64,000 nucleotides of DNA from positions 1-64,000 of the forward strand of contig JAAVTG010000034.1 of assembly GCA_011947345.1 (NCBI GenBank), read 5' to 3'. The translations under genes and the position numbers were made by a program. Of this stretch, positions 32,860 through 43,299 are shown one piece after another (the stretch's first letter is position 1; each line of letters begins with the position of its first letter). This DNA comes from Phytophthora quininea (taxonomy: Eukaryota > Oomycota > Peronosporomycetes > Peronosporales > Peronosporaceae). The notes under the pieces are model-generated. The model was given only the letters and a program-made list of their open reading frames with translations. It was not told the origin of the DNA and searched no databases.

Positions 32860-33538
32860 ACGTGCTCACGAATTGGGAGCTGGAACTCCCGTAAGTTAAC
32901 GTGTATTTGGTAGTTGCTTGTCACTCTTGAAGCAAGTTGCAAAGTGAGGTTGCTAAACTAACTCGTAGTCGCTCTCGCCGGCCACCAAGGCCGTCCAGGA
33001 AGATCTGTTGCTGTTGCAGTAGACTTGAGCACGCAAGTCGAACGCAACAGCCGACCTTGCGTAAGCGTCCTTCAGCTGCGTGTTCTGGTGGCGACGACGC
33101 CGATCCTGCCAAAGGAGCTGACTGCGCTTTTGGTGAGCTGCATCAGATGCCTACATGCTCAAGGCCATCATCACAATGCCTCCCCAAGCTTTCCAAACCC
33201 GTCTAGTCGCCGTCGCCTCGTCACACTTCAGGTAGAGCCGCGCATGAACTTCAACTGGTTGCAGTGTTACAGGTTGCAATCCCGACGATTTGCAACGTTT
33301 CCCGCAGACGACTTATTGTCCAATCATGATCGCGAATTCCGAATATGGACCAATGGTAGCTCGTCCTTGATTCAAAGGTGGACAGCGTTGCCGGCAGTGT
33401 GAATCAGCCCTTGAAAGTTGCCTGGGGTGTTCACCATGATGCTGTCAACGATGTCCTATTGCACCAAAGCTGGAATATGAGTTGAAAGCACGTTTCCTTC
33501 CGTATGTCATATGATGTAGGATAGTATTGCCTTGTAAC
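32860..33538 (-). repeat. possible LTR remnant of the second Gypsy
   Basis: It starts TGTGTGACGTG, and a stretch (GCAAGTTGCAAAGTGAGG ... CTAACTCGTAGTCGCTCTCGCC) resembles the LTR interior at 17480-17540. It sits where a 3' LTR is expected after the integrase. No second copy exists to prove it. Confidence 0.35.
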
Positions 33539-36500
33539 TCAGTCCTGGCGTTGCTGGGGGCTGCGCGATGACTTGCCTTCTACTAGAGAGGTCACAGCCA
33601 GTCGGAAACCATCATCAGTCGCTTGATTTGCGTACTGTAGCAGTAGCTGCGGAACATCCTCGCTCATGGTCTTCATAGGCTCCCAGGAGTCCTCGATGGC
33701 TTCGAGACCGAGCCACTTGACCTTCACGTCGTAGGCATGCATGCCTGTGTTCATTATTTGCTCCACAATCGCCTCTACGGCCAGAAGTGTGCCTTGCGAG
33801 GCCACATGATCCAGCAGTTCTTCGTTCACGTTGAGGGATTCGTCTGCAAAGAGTTTTAGGCGAGACGGGTGCACGTCTATCGTGCTGCCGTTTACCAAGT
33901 GTTCTACCGTGAAGTAGTAGTCAGCGCTACCGACTACGCGGTACGGGCCAACCCACATCACTCGTAGCTTGTTAGCGTGCAGCTTCTCATCGACGCGAGA
34001 CCGCAGTACGTAGTCTCCGACGGAGAATTTTACAGCTTGGTGATAATGGTGTCGCGCTCGGTACCTCTTAGCTTGGCGTGTGCGCTCAACCTTGACGGCT
34101 TTATGCATCTCCAATATGTTCGTTCTCAGTTTTGCCAGGTGCTGCTCCGTGCTTGGTTTTGGCTGGGCCAGCGAGACAATACGTCCCTTCCCTTTCGGAA
34201 AGAAAGCTGTGTCCAGAGCTGTAGGGCAAGGAAGACCCGTAAAAGCTCTATCGGAGCGCAGTTTGATAGTGATAGGACTGGGGAGTGGTTGATGCTTGAC
34301 TGTACAAGCGGTAGCAAGTAGGGCCAGTCTTGCGTGTTCACCCTGAACTCCAGCACCAGTGCCTTCAATACTTGCAAGATGTCTCGGTTGACTCTTTCAA
34401 CCGAGCCATTTTTCCACGGCGAGATGAATTCTTGACGGCCCTTCAACCGTCTGCTCAATTCCGAGATAACCTTGCTCTTAAAGTGAGAGCCGCAGTCGCT
34501 GACCCACACAATGAGTGCACCAAACCGACTGTACCAGTCGAGGATGGCAGTGGCTGCGACTTCGGAGGTTGGGCTATCACAAGCCACAAGGTCAATATAG
34601 TGTGTTGCCTCATCCTTCAGAACTAGCCCGTAGCGTGAGCTCCCAAAAGAATCCCCTTGCGTCAAAAAATCCCAGTGCAATGTCGCGTAGCGTTCAAAAG
34701 TATGGTGGGTTTCGCTGAACGGCCGAGGAACCACCACTCCTCTTTACATGCAAACAGAGTAGGCACTTCGAGCAGAAGTCGCGAGCAATTTTGCTGAGAC
34801 CGTCAATGTGGAACAACCGGCGGATGTGCTCTTCCATCGCGTGAATGCCGCAGTGTCCATGGTGTCCGCAATGGGTGATTATCAGCAGGCGTTGCGTCAG
34901 GTCGACTGCGTCACGAGGGATCCAAATATTGTCTCCCACTCGCCACAATTCATCGCTGTCTACGGTTGCACGCTTTGGTGCAGTGTGCAGGGCTTGCATT
35001 TCTCCGATCTCGTTAATGGTGGGCCATATGAAGCTCTCTGCATCGAGTGGGCGCAACGGTGTCATCGTGACGACCCTTTTGTTCGTCTCAGTCTCCGAGT
35101 GTTTCCGCTTCGTTCTCTCGAAGTGTTTGGCAGTATGAATTCGAGCTGCGGAACTGACTGACCGCCCCACCGTGAAATCGAATCTGCCCAAACGTTATGG
35201 GCGCCCTCGATGTGCTCAATGGTATACCGGTAGTCCAAAAGTTTCGTTGACCATCTCAGTAGCTTGCCTCGTACATGTCGTTTCAACTCCTTGCTGGGGC
35301 GGAAGAGATAGATAATATTGCGAGGATCGCAATAAAGTCTAAAGCCTTGTGGTCGGAGAAGAAAGTACTCCAGCTTTTCGCACGCATGTACTATGGGTTA
35401 AGACTCCTTCTCGATAACACTCCATTTTGAGTGCCGATCCAGTGAAGCTCTCTCTCATACAAACCAAAAGTTCATGGTGCTGCTCGTGGATAGGAATATC
35501 GGGCTGCCAATTCTCGACTTGAGTAACGACAAGCCCCCATCCAGCATCAAAAGCGTCCGAGAGCAAGCACAACTGCTTGGCTGGGTTGGGAAAACTTAGC
35601 ATGGCCGAATTTCCAAGTAGCTCTTTCACTGCCTTAAAGGCATCAAGTTCCTCGTCAGTGAACTCGATCCGAATCCCGGCGGCAGCTCTCTTCGTTTTTA
35701 GTGCCGGTGAGTGCCACGTCCGGCCGTTCTTGTAATGGACGAGCGACACGAGCATAGTCGACAAGTCCATTGCGCATCCAGTTACTCGCGCAGAGAAACT
35801 GCTGCAGTTCGGCGGCAGTCGTAGGAATTGTCATCTCACGTAGTGCACGAATTCGCTCAGGATCATGGCCGATGCCCTGCTTGTTTATAATTCTTCCATA
35901 CCACCGAACCTCTGATAGGAACAGTGAGCTCTTCTTGGGGTTGACTATGAATCCGAACTCATCGAGCTTTGTCAACACCGCGGCGATGGCATCGACCAGC
36001 TCCTCTTGTGTAGCTGCAAAGATGAGCAGGTCATCGATCCACACGATAACGTTTCTGTTCACTAAATCCCCAGGACCATTTCCACCGTCGATTGGAAGTG
36101 AAGCGCAGCGTCTGTACTGTCCTGGGGTACTCTAGTTGGGATAAAAATGCCCTTGTCGGTCATATAGGATAGGATTTCCCGGCTGGCTTTGTCCAAAGGC
36201 AATTGCCAAAAGCCATTCAAGAAGTCCAGCACAGCGTAGAAAGCCTTGCCCTTACAATGCTCTAATGCCACCTCCAAGCTTGGCGTTACTCCAGCGATTG
36301 GCTCAGTCATTGCATTGACTGGGCGATAATCGGTTGTTTGCCGGAATTCTCCTGTTGCCGGCTTGCAGACAGGCAGAGCAGGGCAGCACCAGCGGCTTTC
36401 ACGGTTCTCATACACCCAACCGAGTTCAACTAACTATTTATTAAATTCCGCGAGGAATTTGGATTTGTCTGGGCTGGACTGCCGCGCTTATCAGCGATAA

Positions 36501-36750
36501 GGCGCAGCATTCACTTTCAGTCGGATCTTGAGCGGCGGTACACGCGCAGGCGGATCGTCCCCAAGCTCGAGACGCCATCCTCCAAACTTCTGGACTACTG
36601 CATACAGGCGAGTAGTCGTGTATTCATCAATCACTCCACGGTCGATTGCATCGGTGACGAGTGCGGTCACAACGTTCTCGACGACGCCACCCACCGCTGG
36701 TTTGCACGCTGGCATTCCTGCAGGGTCGTCGAGGAAGTCGTCACAATCAA
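33539..36750 (-). mobile_element. degenerate Gypsy retrotransposon, gag lost
   Basis: Minus-strand fragments in several frames run in the order: protease-RT linker (36750-36491, DDPPARVPPLKIRLK), RT (36415-35655, AVLDFLNGFWQLPL, VIVWIDDLLIFA, VRWYGRIINKQGIGHDPERI), RNase H (35770-35062), integrase zinc finger (35191-34694, HCGHHGHCGIHAMEEHI), integrase core (34737-34126, DFLTQGDSFGSSRYG, VWVSDCGSHFKSKV, SPWKNGSVERVNRD) and chromodomain (34114-33539, VKWLGLEAIEDSWEP). Gag and the 5' LTR are absent. It is the same lineage as the element at 17378-23338 but much older. Its right edge coincides with a dioxygenase upstream flank. Confidence 0.85.
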
Positions 36751-36957
36751 GTGCTTGACACATCGCTCGTGTCGAGAAATTCGTGGCGTGCCGTTCAATC
36801 GGCTGGGCCGAGCTTATTAACGACCAGGTGGCAGGTATCACTTACGCGCAGTCCGCGTGCGACTGGCAGTGGACACGGTCTGCTGGTCGGTTATCCATTC
36901 TGAACGTTGAGTGCTCCGATGTGTCGAGAGTCTCCGCCAGGCATGCTGCTTTGGCTT
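36751..36957 (+). repeat. dioxygenase upstream flank block
   Basis: About 205 bp from GTGCTTGACACATCGCTCG to GCTTTGGCTTGG matches 46676-46886 and, inverted, part of 47384-47580. It marks the far side of the duplicated block whose middle was replaced by the Gypsy remnant. Confidence 0.85.
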
Positions 36958-37067
36958 GGACTCCACTGCCGTTCCCTGGGTTGTTTTTTCCTTCTGGAGT
37001 GAGCCTGGTCTAAGTCGAAGAGCGGCAGGGCGACGGCGAAAAGAGTGAGGAACGGAATACTCTTCAT
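36891..37067 (-). CDS. truncated secreted peptide (chimeric ORF)
   Basis: The ATG at 37067 starts a clear signal peptide (MKSIPFLTLFAVALPLFDL) followed by a basic stretch, SRRKKQPRERQWSP. The last 20 or so codons come from the duplicated block at 36751-36957, so the 58-residue ORF is the 5' end of a secreted-protein gene fused to unrelated sequence. The original gene is not visible elsewhere in the window. No RxLR is present. Confidence 0.5.
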   Translation of the reverse strand: MKSIPFLTLFAVALPLFDLDQAHSRRKKQPRERQWSPSQSSMPGGDSRHIGALNVQNG

Positions 37068-37474
37068 GCTGAGTCTTCTTTCTTCAAATGCAATGGTGAA
37101 GCTGTAGGTGAATTGGAGAATGAGGTGTCTTGCCGAGCAGGCTTCCTCGTTGAAGCTGCAAGTTTTATTCGCGTGGTCAGAGTGGTGGTAAATATTCTTG
37201 TCTGCCAGCGTGTGGACTATGCGTTAATGTGTTTGCATTATCCTAGGTTATTATCAAAGTCCACGGCTTGAACATTTATCGACACTGTGCCGGCTTTTCG
37301 AACGGCTATCCGCGGCAGATTTGTGAGACTTGGATTCGAGTTAGTTTGAAGTTTTGAAATCGTTGGTAATAGCGACCTCCAGCCGAAGACTCACATACAA
37401 CAGCTACCTGCTAATTCTACGGCTTCGTTTCCTAGGTTTACCATTAATCAGCCTACCACTTCGCCTATTCCGGT
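37068..37474. other. upstream region of the secreted ORF
   Basis: No gene is seen. CACCATTGCATTTG at about 37081-37094 on the minus strand weakly resembles the 3' half of the Inr-like box. Confidence 0.35.
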
Positions 37475-38918
37475 CTATTCGCAAGCAGGGGCTGCGAGAA
37501 AACTCCGAATGAAGTGGATAGTCGTGGAGGCTTCAGCGGACAATTGGATCGATCTCCAATCCATCTCTTCTACGGCGTCACAGATTGCAGAGCAGCATAT
37601 TTCTTGCGTGAACCTCGTGTTCTCGACGACGCAAGCCAGCACCTGCTGGCACCCGTTCCACTTCTCACGAAATAGCTCGCACACGATCGGGACGCGATCG
37701 CGTTCTGACATCCATGGGGTTATATCTGAAGCACTATATTTCTTCACCAATGCCAGACCAGTTTGCATATCGAGTTGCGGCCCGTTCTCTACCAGCCACT
37801 GCAGCAACGGGATCCAATCTTTGCTGCTGCAGTGTTGACCAACTTTGCAAGATTGCCGGCCACTTTGCCTTTGATGAAGTGCCTCGACACACTTAGAAGA
37901 CCGCGTTGCAGCGCCACTGAGAGTATCCGACACACACACAAGTTAAAATCGTTGTCGTGGAACCATTCCAACAGCTCCAGAAGTCTCTGCTGAGCCACAT
38001 ACTTTCCCGAACTCAAAGGCTTCGATTCGCTCACCTTATCGACATAGAGTTGAACTCCACGTCTCTGCGAAACGAGGGTGTCGTCTAGTTTGTCGGGGAA
38101 CTCACGAAACAACACTTTCATCACGTCCAATAATCCGCTTCGACTTGCATCATGCAGAGCGTCACCACCAAATCCGCTTCTACCAGTCTCGACGAGAAAG
38201 AGAACAACATCCAAACGCCCGTTCCAAATTGCCATGACTACACCGTCGTCGGTGCATCCTTCGTTGCGGTGACGATGCCCACGAGTTGCAGCGATGTCCA
38301 TTGCATATTCTGTACAGCCCTCTCGTCTGTCTGCGTGGAGGAACTGGACGACATCAAGATGGCCCCAAGAAGCAGCGGAATTCATAACCCACGTTGTGCA
38401 TCCCGTGTCCATTTCATCCAGCCATTTGACCACTTCTAGGCGACCGCACTCAGCTGCCCTCCCCAGGGTAAATGATGTGAACGAATCTCTGTAATGCCGG
38501 TAAAGCCATTCCACCGCATCTAAAGGACCATTACCTGCAGCCAAAGAAACCCCGAATGTAGAGGATTCGGCGCCATGACCAAAGAGCCACACCAGAGCGT
38601 CAAGGTCACCGCTATTCGCAGCCCGATCCGCTCCATGACGCATATCAATCCTTGTGCCATTGCGCTGTTGATATAGCCACTCAGCAACATCCAGAAATCC
38701 CTTTGTGGCACCTCCGTCCAGTCTGGCGCGGACCACTCCAACACGAATTCGAGAGTTGGTATCAGAGCTCCTTGTTCACACACGGCCTCAAGTACTTTCT
38801 GTCGGAAGAAATCGCCTACATAGACGTCGATGAGCTGCACCACATGTGACATCGACCGTCGGTTCGCTGGTAAGCATTCTTGGCAGACAAATCGAGTTAT
38901 CGCGTGGAGAAGCATCAA
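37475..38918 (-). pseudogene. ankyrin-repeat protein, frameshifted
   Basis: Three overlapping minus frames together read as one oomycete ankyrin protein. The N-terminal frame (38918 to about 38740) has FVCQECLPANRRSMSHVVQLID, comparable to AVCRERLPVGGDILTHVETLLD of the intact protein at 58918. The main frame (38736-37789) has repeats such as AAECGRLEVVKWLDEMDTGC and AASWGHLDVVQFLHADRREGC. The C-terminal frame (about 37840-37475) has IPLLQWLVENGPQLDM. Two single-frame shifts near 38740 and 37840 separate them. Such proteins are usually intracellular scaffolds; no signal peptide is visible. Confidence 0.75.
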
Positions 38919-39110
38919 TGCAAGTGAGCTCTAGCTTAGTCAAGGCCAATCAACGACAAGTCTACGCTTGTTCGTCAGCAACACGGCTCATTTATCGACA
39001 CGGGGCGTGGGGTCAAACCGGCAGAAAACTTCCCGCCACTTTCGAATTGAATACGAGAAAGATGACCCCAACGGAGACGAAAGGGAAGGTGACGTTCACC
39101 TCACAGCGAG

Positions 39111-39901
39111 ATGCCGTGTTTCGCTTCCTGGTAAGTCCACGCAGAATCTGGCTCGAGCACCAGACTACCAAGCGCCAATGGTAAGGACGTAAGAGCCATC
39201 CACTTCTTTGTTTTGACATCCACGCTTTTCCCAGGGAGTGCGCAGTGTCATCGGCCAATGATTTTGCTCTCAAGGGCGCTGGAATTCCGCACGAAATCGT
39301 CATGAACTATCTCGCGGTGAGGCAAAAGCATACTAGCTTTCTTCACCGCTGTCGACTAACATTTTGTCATGCGTAGAAGAGTCTCAGTCAAGCGTCTGAG
39401 GGTGGAGCCGTCTCCAACTGCGAGGTGGATCTGATCGACATGAGCGACGACCTAAAGCGTCTCGACTTCTCTCTCCAATTTGCCATTTCAGGCGTCGTCT
39501 GGCAACCTCAATACCAGTTCGTGCTGCAGTCACTCAACGTGACCGAGACGCAAGTTCTGAAGGCGAAGCTCGTGGACGCAGAGGAAAGTCTCGACCGTCT
39601 GCAGATGATCGTTCCTGCGTGGGTCGTGGAGAGCGACAAGGTCGTTCTGCCTCGAAACGAAGCAGCGCTGCAGGCCGTAACGTTGGCAGGCATTCAGTCG
39701 TGGCTGTTTTGCTGCAAGCTCGCCAAGAAGGTTCTGGAGCAGTCGGGCGAGTCTGTGGACACGGTCGTGGATTGGAGCTGCTCCGCGTATCGCGAAACGT
39801 CCCGCATTGTCGTCAAGTACTGGTGGATCGTCTGGGAGTGCAGCAAGGAGGCGGGCGGTGTTGGTCTCAAGCTCTTGGAGGACGCAATCACTCAGCACTA
39901 A
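39111..39901 (+). CDS. three-exon gene, unknown function
   Basis: The long 3' frame joins to upstream coding sequence by two canonical introns. Exon 1 is 39111-39130, intron 39131-39234 (GTAAGT...CCCAG), exon 2 is 39235-39316, intron 39317-39376 (GTGAGG...CGTAG), and exon 3 is 39377-39901. The spliced frame gives 208 residues, starting MPCFASWECAVSSANDFALK. The alternative exon-1 frames hit stops in exon 2, which fixes the phase. The protein is helical with several Trp and Cys (SWLFCCKLAKKVLE, KYWWIVWECSKEAGG) and no clear signal peptide or known domain. It is one of the few non-transposon, non-duplicated genes here and may be a conserved oomycete gene. Confidence 0.6.
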
Positions 39902-40206
39902 GATGCACGCTCTGGATGGTGGCGACTGGTACTGGTTTTGGTTTCACTTTGAAAACATGCTACGTTTGCGATGAACATCAACTTGTTCCATACAACTTTG
40001 AAGTGTAGAGAGGGTAAGATGTGTATCACCAGACGCATGGACCACTGCAGATGGATTGACACGTTGGTAGAGGACCCTTGCAGTATAGAGTCCTCCCGCC
40101 CGGCTCATGTTGTGACCTGTAGGCATCGAGCGGCATTTCCGAACGTGCAACAGCAACTACGACTCCGCAAAAGTGTTTTGCCGATGGCACCAGTGGACAC
40201 GAATGA

Positions 40207-40677
40207 CCCGGCGCCTATGGATCCTCCAGCGCCTACAGCGCCCGCCCCAACACCGATGAAGCCCCTGCGACACAATCTCTGGCGTTAGGCACTTCGCGCC
40301 ATGGCAGGATCATACCGAGTAGCTCCTCGACCGCAGATAACACGACCATTTCAACGGCAGTATCTTCAGCCAGTGTGGAGCATTCCATGGCAAGCTCGAT
40401 GGTGAGTTCGGTGACAAGATCCACTCCGACGCCAGACTCCATGCCAAGCTCCTCGATGGGATCGGGGTCTATGGACGATCACAACACGATGGCGATGAAC
40501 AGCAGTATGCCGACGATCGTGATTTGGGCGTCTGTGGCTTTAGTGGTGGTGCTAATCGCCATTATCTTCGCGGGCTGGCTCTGCTGGAAAAAGAGACGCC
40601 AAAGAAAGCCCTCGAATCCGACACTGCACCAACGTTTCTTAGCAGAAGCCGCCAGTCCACGAGCCGGGCGAGATTGA
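40207..40677 (+). CDS. single-pass membrane protein, 5' end unresolved
   Basis: The frame is open from after a stop at 40204; the first ATG is at 40387. It encodes a Ser/Thr/Met-rich, presumably extracellular region (STADNTTISTAVSSASVEHS and SMPSSSMGSGSMDD), a hydrophobic helix, IVIWASVALVVVLIAIIFAG, and a basic stop-transfer KKRRQRK, then a short tail. Topology would be type I if an upstream signal peptide exists. A Pro-rich stretch (APMDPPAPTAPAPTP, about 40200-40260) lies in a neighbouring frame, so a frameshift or intron may hide the start. Function unknown. Confidence 0.5.
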   Translation, partial: PGAYGSSSAYSARPNTDEAPATQSLALGTSRHGRIIPSSSSTADNTTISTAVSSASVEHSMASSMVSSVTRSTPTPDSMPSSSMGSGSMDDHNTMAMNSSMPTIVIWASVALVVVLIAIIFAGWLCWKKRRQRKPSNPTLHQRFLAEAASPRAGRD

Positions 40678-41278
40678 GATGTAAAATCACAATCACCACC
40701 ACGCGGCTTGCAGGGGACTAGATCCAAGAACTGTACCGCTCGTCGTGAAAACGCTGCTGCCTGCTCAAGCACGGGTACCAGTTCCTAGCGCAACTGAAGC
40801 TCACGGAGTTGGCTGACAATGGCGAACTTATTAACAGACCGCCATGTCAACGAAGTCAACTTTCAACATTCTTAGCGGACATGAGCGTGGACCTGCCCGT
40901 TTGGTTCGGATAGAGTCCGTCTAGTCTAGTGGGCGAGGTGGAATTAGAAGAGTGAGAGTTGCAGTCGTCAATGCGCGTGTCCGTAGATCTTAGTCATCTT
41001 GTAGAGGAAGATATGCCTTCTAGTTCATTTGGTCTCTTCCAATGTGGACAATGTGGACAGGCACGCACAGCTGACAAAATGGCACGGTATTTCATCAAAC
41101 TCTTTAAAATACGGATTCCGCGTAGCTCTCATTGACATACCCAAGCAACACGCTCTGTTTGCGCGTCCCACGACGACCACAAAGCATTACCACGGTCTGC
41201 CAAGTCGCCTCTGACGTTGCTGTCAATAACCACAACCTTGACTCACTAGCATGGCTTCCGGTCATCCGCCTCGGCGTT

Positions 41279-41294
41279 CCTCACAATTCAATTT
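41279..41294 (+). promoter_or_regulatory. Inr-like core promoter
   Basis: CCTCACAATTCAATTT matches about 12 of 16 positions, including the CAWTTT end, and lies about 41 nt before the ATG at 41336. Confidence 0.5.
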
Positions 41295-41335
41295 CCTACA
41301 ATCGAAACACCAGCAACGCAGAAGACCAAGTGACC

Positions 41336-41793
41336 ATGAACCTCTTCTCCATCGCCACGATCCTCGCTGTCGCCTCCCAGGGCACGCTCGCCAGCGAACG
41401 CAAGCTGCTACGCACGGGGTATGGCTCGGGGTCGACTTCTCCGATCTAAGCGGCACTGAATCGACCGGTCAAGTGGTCCCAGTTACCGACTCCACGACTA
41501 CAACAACCGGCACCTCGGCTACCGACTCGTTGTCATCGCTCACTGGTCTGAACGGGCTGAGCGAATTAGGTGACCTCAGCTCTCTTGGCGATTTAAGCTC
41601 GCTCACTGGTGGCGGCAACCTCCCCGACATCAGCTCTCTCACGGGTGACGGCAACCTCCCCGACATCAGCTCGCTCCTCGGAGGCAGTGGCCTCAGTTCG
41701 ATCACGAGTGGACTGACGACGCTGACTGAGGGCAAGAGCTCGACTGGAACGGGATCTAGCGACTCGGCGACGCAGGTGGACGCCACCAAATGA
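41336..41793 (+). pseudogene. KLLR-type secreted repeat protein, frameshifted
   Basis: The ATG gives a signal peptide (MNLFSIATILAVASQGTLA) followed by SERKLLRTGYG, the same N-terminus as the gene at 55807-56313. The frame stops at 41449. In the next frame DFSDLSG, then a Thr/Ser/Gly/Leu-rich body with repeats such as GNLPDISSLTGDGNLPDISS, runs to 41793. Compared with the homologue, the linker between TGY and DFSDL is 11 nt, one short of a codon multiple, so a single-base indel accounts for the break. Confidence 0.7.
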
Positions 41794-42146
41794 TTGAAGT
41801 CGAGTTTCGAGGATACCGAAAGAAGGTAAACTCCAGCGTTGCGTATTGTCTGCTCTGTCGTGCTCAGCTTTTGGTGTGTGTGGCTCAATAAACAGTTTGT
41901 CTGAAAGGCGTCTTGTTGCTGGGTGTTCTTATCCTCTTCCTGGTCGCGAACACATGCAGGTGCTGGTTTTGCTATCTGAACTCTGTGGTCGCGCGCGAAA
42001 TTGCTGCTGCTGCCACATGGTCCTGGCCATTGCCGGCCGCAAGCTTGAGCAGGTTGTCCCAACAGAATGCTTGCCGTCACCTGCCAAAATGAACCGCTGG
42101 AGATCAAAAGTAGCCCCCCGAAGAGCGAGCAGTAGTCGACATGGCA

Positions 42147-42162
42147 GCTCACTCTGCAACTT
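42147..42162 (+). promoter_or_regulatory. oomycete Inr-like core promoter
   Basis: GCTCACTCTGCAACTT matches 14 of 16 positions of the consensus and lies 39 nt before the ATG at 42201. Confidence 0.7.
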
Positions 42163-42200
42163 ACCTTCCGATTCCACTACCACCACCGCCATCAAGCCCA

Positions 42201-42476
42201 ATGAAGTTCATTTCAGCCCTCGCACTCTTTGCCGTCGCCCTGCAGTCGTCGTGCACTCAAGCAGAGGAGCTTGACTTCGTTCGGTCCCACGGTTTTTCCG
42301 ATCTCATTCCAATTGCTGACCCGACTCCGGCGCCAACGCTCCCAAGCATCCGAAAGCTACGAACGGCGGAAGAACCTCAGCCGGCCGATGGAAGTATGTC
42401 GGGCACTGTCGGGAATGGCCACGTCATTGTCGGAAGAAATGGCCACGGCTGGGAGCCTGTTCGTCCAGGACACTAA
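42201..42476 (+). CDS. candidate small RxLR effector
   Basis: This 91-residue protein has a signal peptide (MKFISALALFAVALQSSCTQA) and RKLR at residues 51-54, within the normal RxLR window, followed by TAEEP but no full dEER. The mature part is small, with a Pro-rich stretch (DPTPAPTLPS) before RKLR and a Gly-rich C-terminus (GNGHVIVGRNGHGW). The start is set by the leader and by the Inr-like box just upstream. It lies in a cluster of short secreted genes. Effector activity is inferred only from layout; without EER, chance occurrence of RxLR is possible. Confidence 0.65.
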   Translation: MKFISALALFAVALQSSCTQAEELDFVRSHGFSDLIPIADPTPAPTLPSIRKLRTAEEPQPADGSMSGTVGNGHVIVGRNGHGWEPVRPGH

Positions 42477-42788
42477 GTGAGTCCCTCCCGCCATTTCATG
42501 ACGGATACTATCTTCCCGTACACAACGCTTTGCTGATACTCAGCCAGTCAAGCTAGCAACTGACTGCAAGTTGCTTTGTTCGTTAATTGCGTAATGTAAC
42601 CTTTGTTTCGAGCTCGGTGATGCTTTGTCTACTCCAACCTCAAGCCAAAACACCATAAAAAAGAAGTGAGTGTATTACTGAAAACAACTAATGAAAATGA
42701 TTTGAAGAAGACAGCTTTTCTCTGCCTGAACGAGCAATGGCCTTAGTCGGATCCCGACGTTTGCTGCTTCGTCGTCTCTTGTTGCGTT

Positions 42789-43241
42789 TCATCTCCAGAG
42801 CCCACGTCCTTGATCTTCTTCCCCTTCTTGCCATGGCCAGGAACTTGTCGTCGTGCCACTTGCCATGGCCAGGAACTTGCCGTCGAAGCTGCCGTCAAAC
42901 GATCCAGGAGGTTTGCCGTGGCCGAAGAAGCTGCCGTCAAGTGATCCGGGTGGCTTGCCATGACCGTGGTGGTGACGTCCTCCAAAGTGTTCAGCCATGC
43001 TGCCGTCGAACGAGCCGTCCCAAGAACCCTTTGGGTGGCGGGGAGGGTGAGGTGGGCGACCGCCTTTGCTGCCGTCCCAGCTGCCGTCGTGCGGCTTGTG
43101 CTTCAACGAACCGTCCGAGGATTCAGCGGTGTTCGACAACGAGAATTTGACGTCCTTGTTCGAGGCGGAGCGCAGCATGCGGCTAGCATCGGAGCAGCCG
43201 AGGACGATGGCAAGAAGCGCGAGAGTCGAGATGATCTTCAT
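42789..43241 (-). CDS. RMLR secreted protein with G-S-F/W-D-G-S repeats
   Basis: This 150-residue protein has a signal peptide (MKIISTLALLAIVLGCSDA) directly followed by SRMLRSASNKDVKF, so RMLR falls at residues 21-24, nearer the cleavage site than usual. The body has GS(W/F/L)DGS repeats separated by His/Pro/Gly spacers (RPPHPPRHPKG, GGRHHHGHGKPPG). It is a paralogue of the gene at 44397-44933. Its C-terminus is out of family frame: a direct repeat of 32 bp (AAGTTCCTGGCCATGGCAAG twice, about 42830-42880) shifts the frame, and the family ending KKIKDVG lies in the neighbouring frame. It is probably secreted. Function unknown; the His-rich spacers could bind metal. Confidence 0.7.
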   Translation of the reverse strand: MKIISTLALLAIVLGCSDASRMLRSASNKDVKFSLSNTAESSDGSLKHKPHDGSWDGSKGGRPPHPPRHPKGSWDGSFDGSMAEHFGGRHHHGHGKPPGSLDGSFFGHGKPPGSFDGSFDGKFLAMASGTTTSSWPWQEGEEDQGRGLWR

Positions 43242-43273
43242 GGTGGTGGTGGTGGGTGTGAGCTGAGCAAAGT

Positions 43274-43289
43274 AAGTTTGGGAATGAAC
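43274..43289 (-). promoter_or_regulatory. Inr-like core promoter
   Basis: Minus-strand GTTCATTCCCAAACTT matches 13 of 16 consensus positions, about 33-48 nt before the ATG at 43241. Confidence 0.6.
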
Positions 43290-43299
43290 TTGTTTGCTG

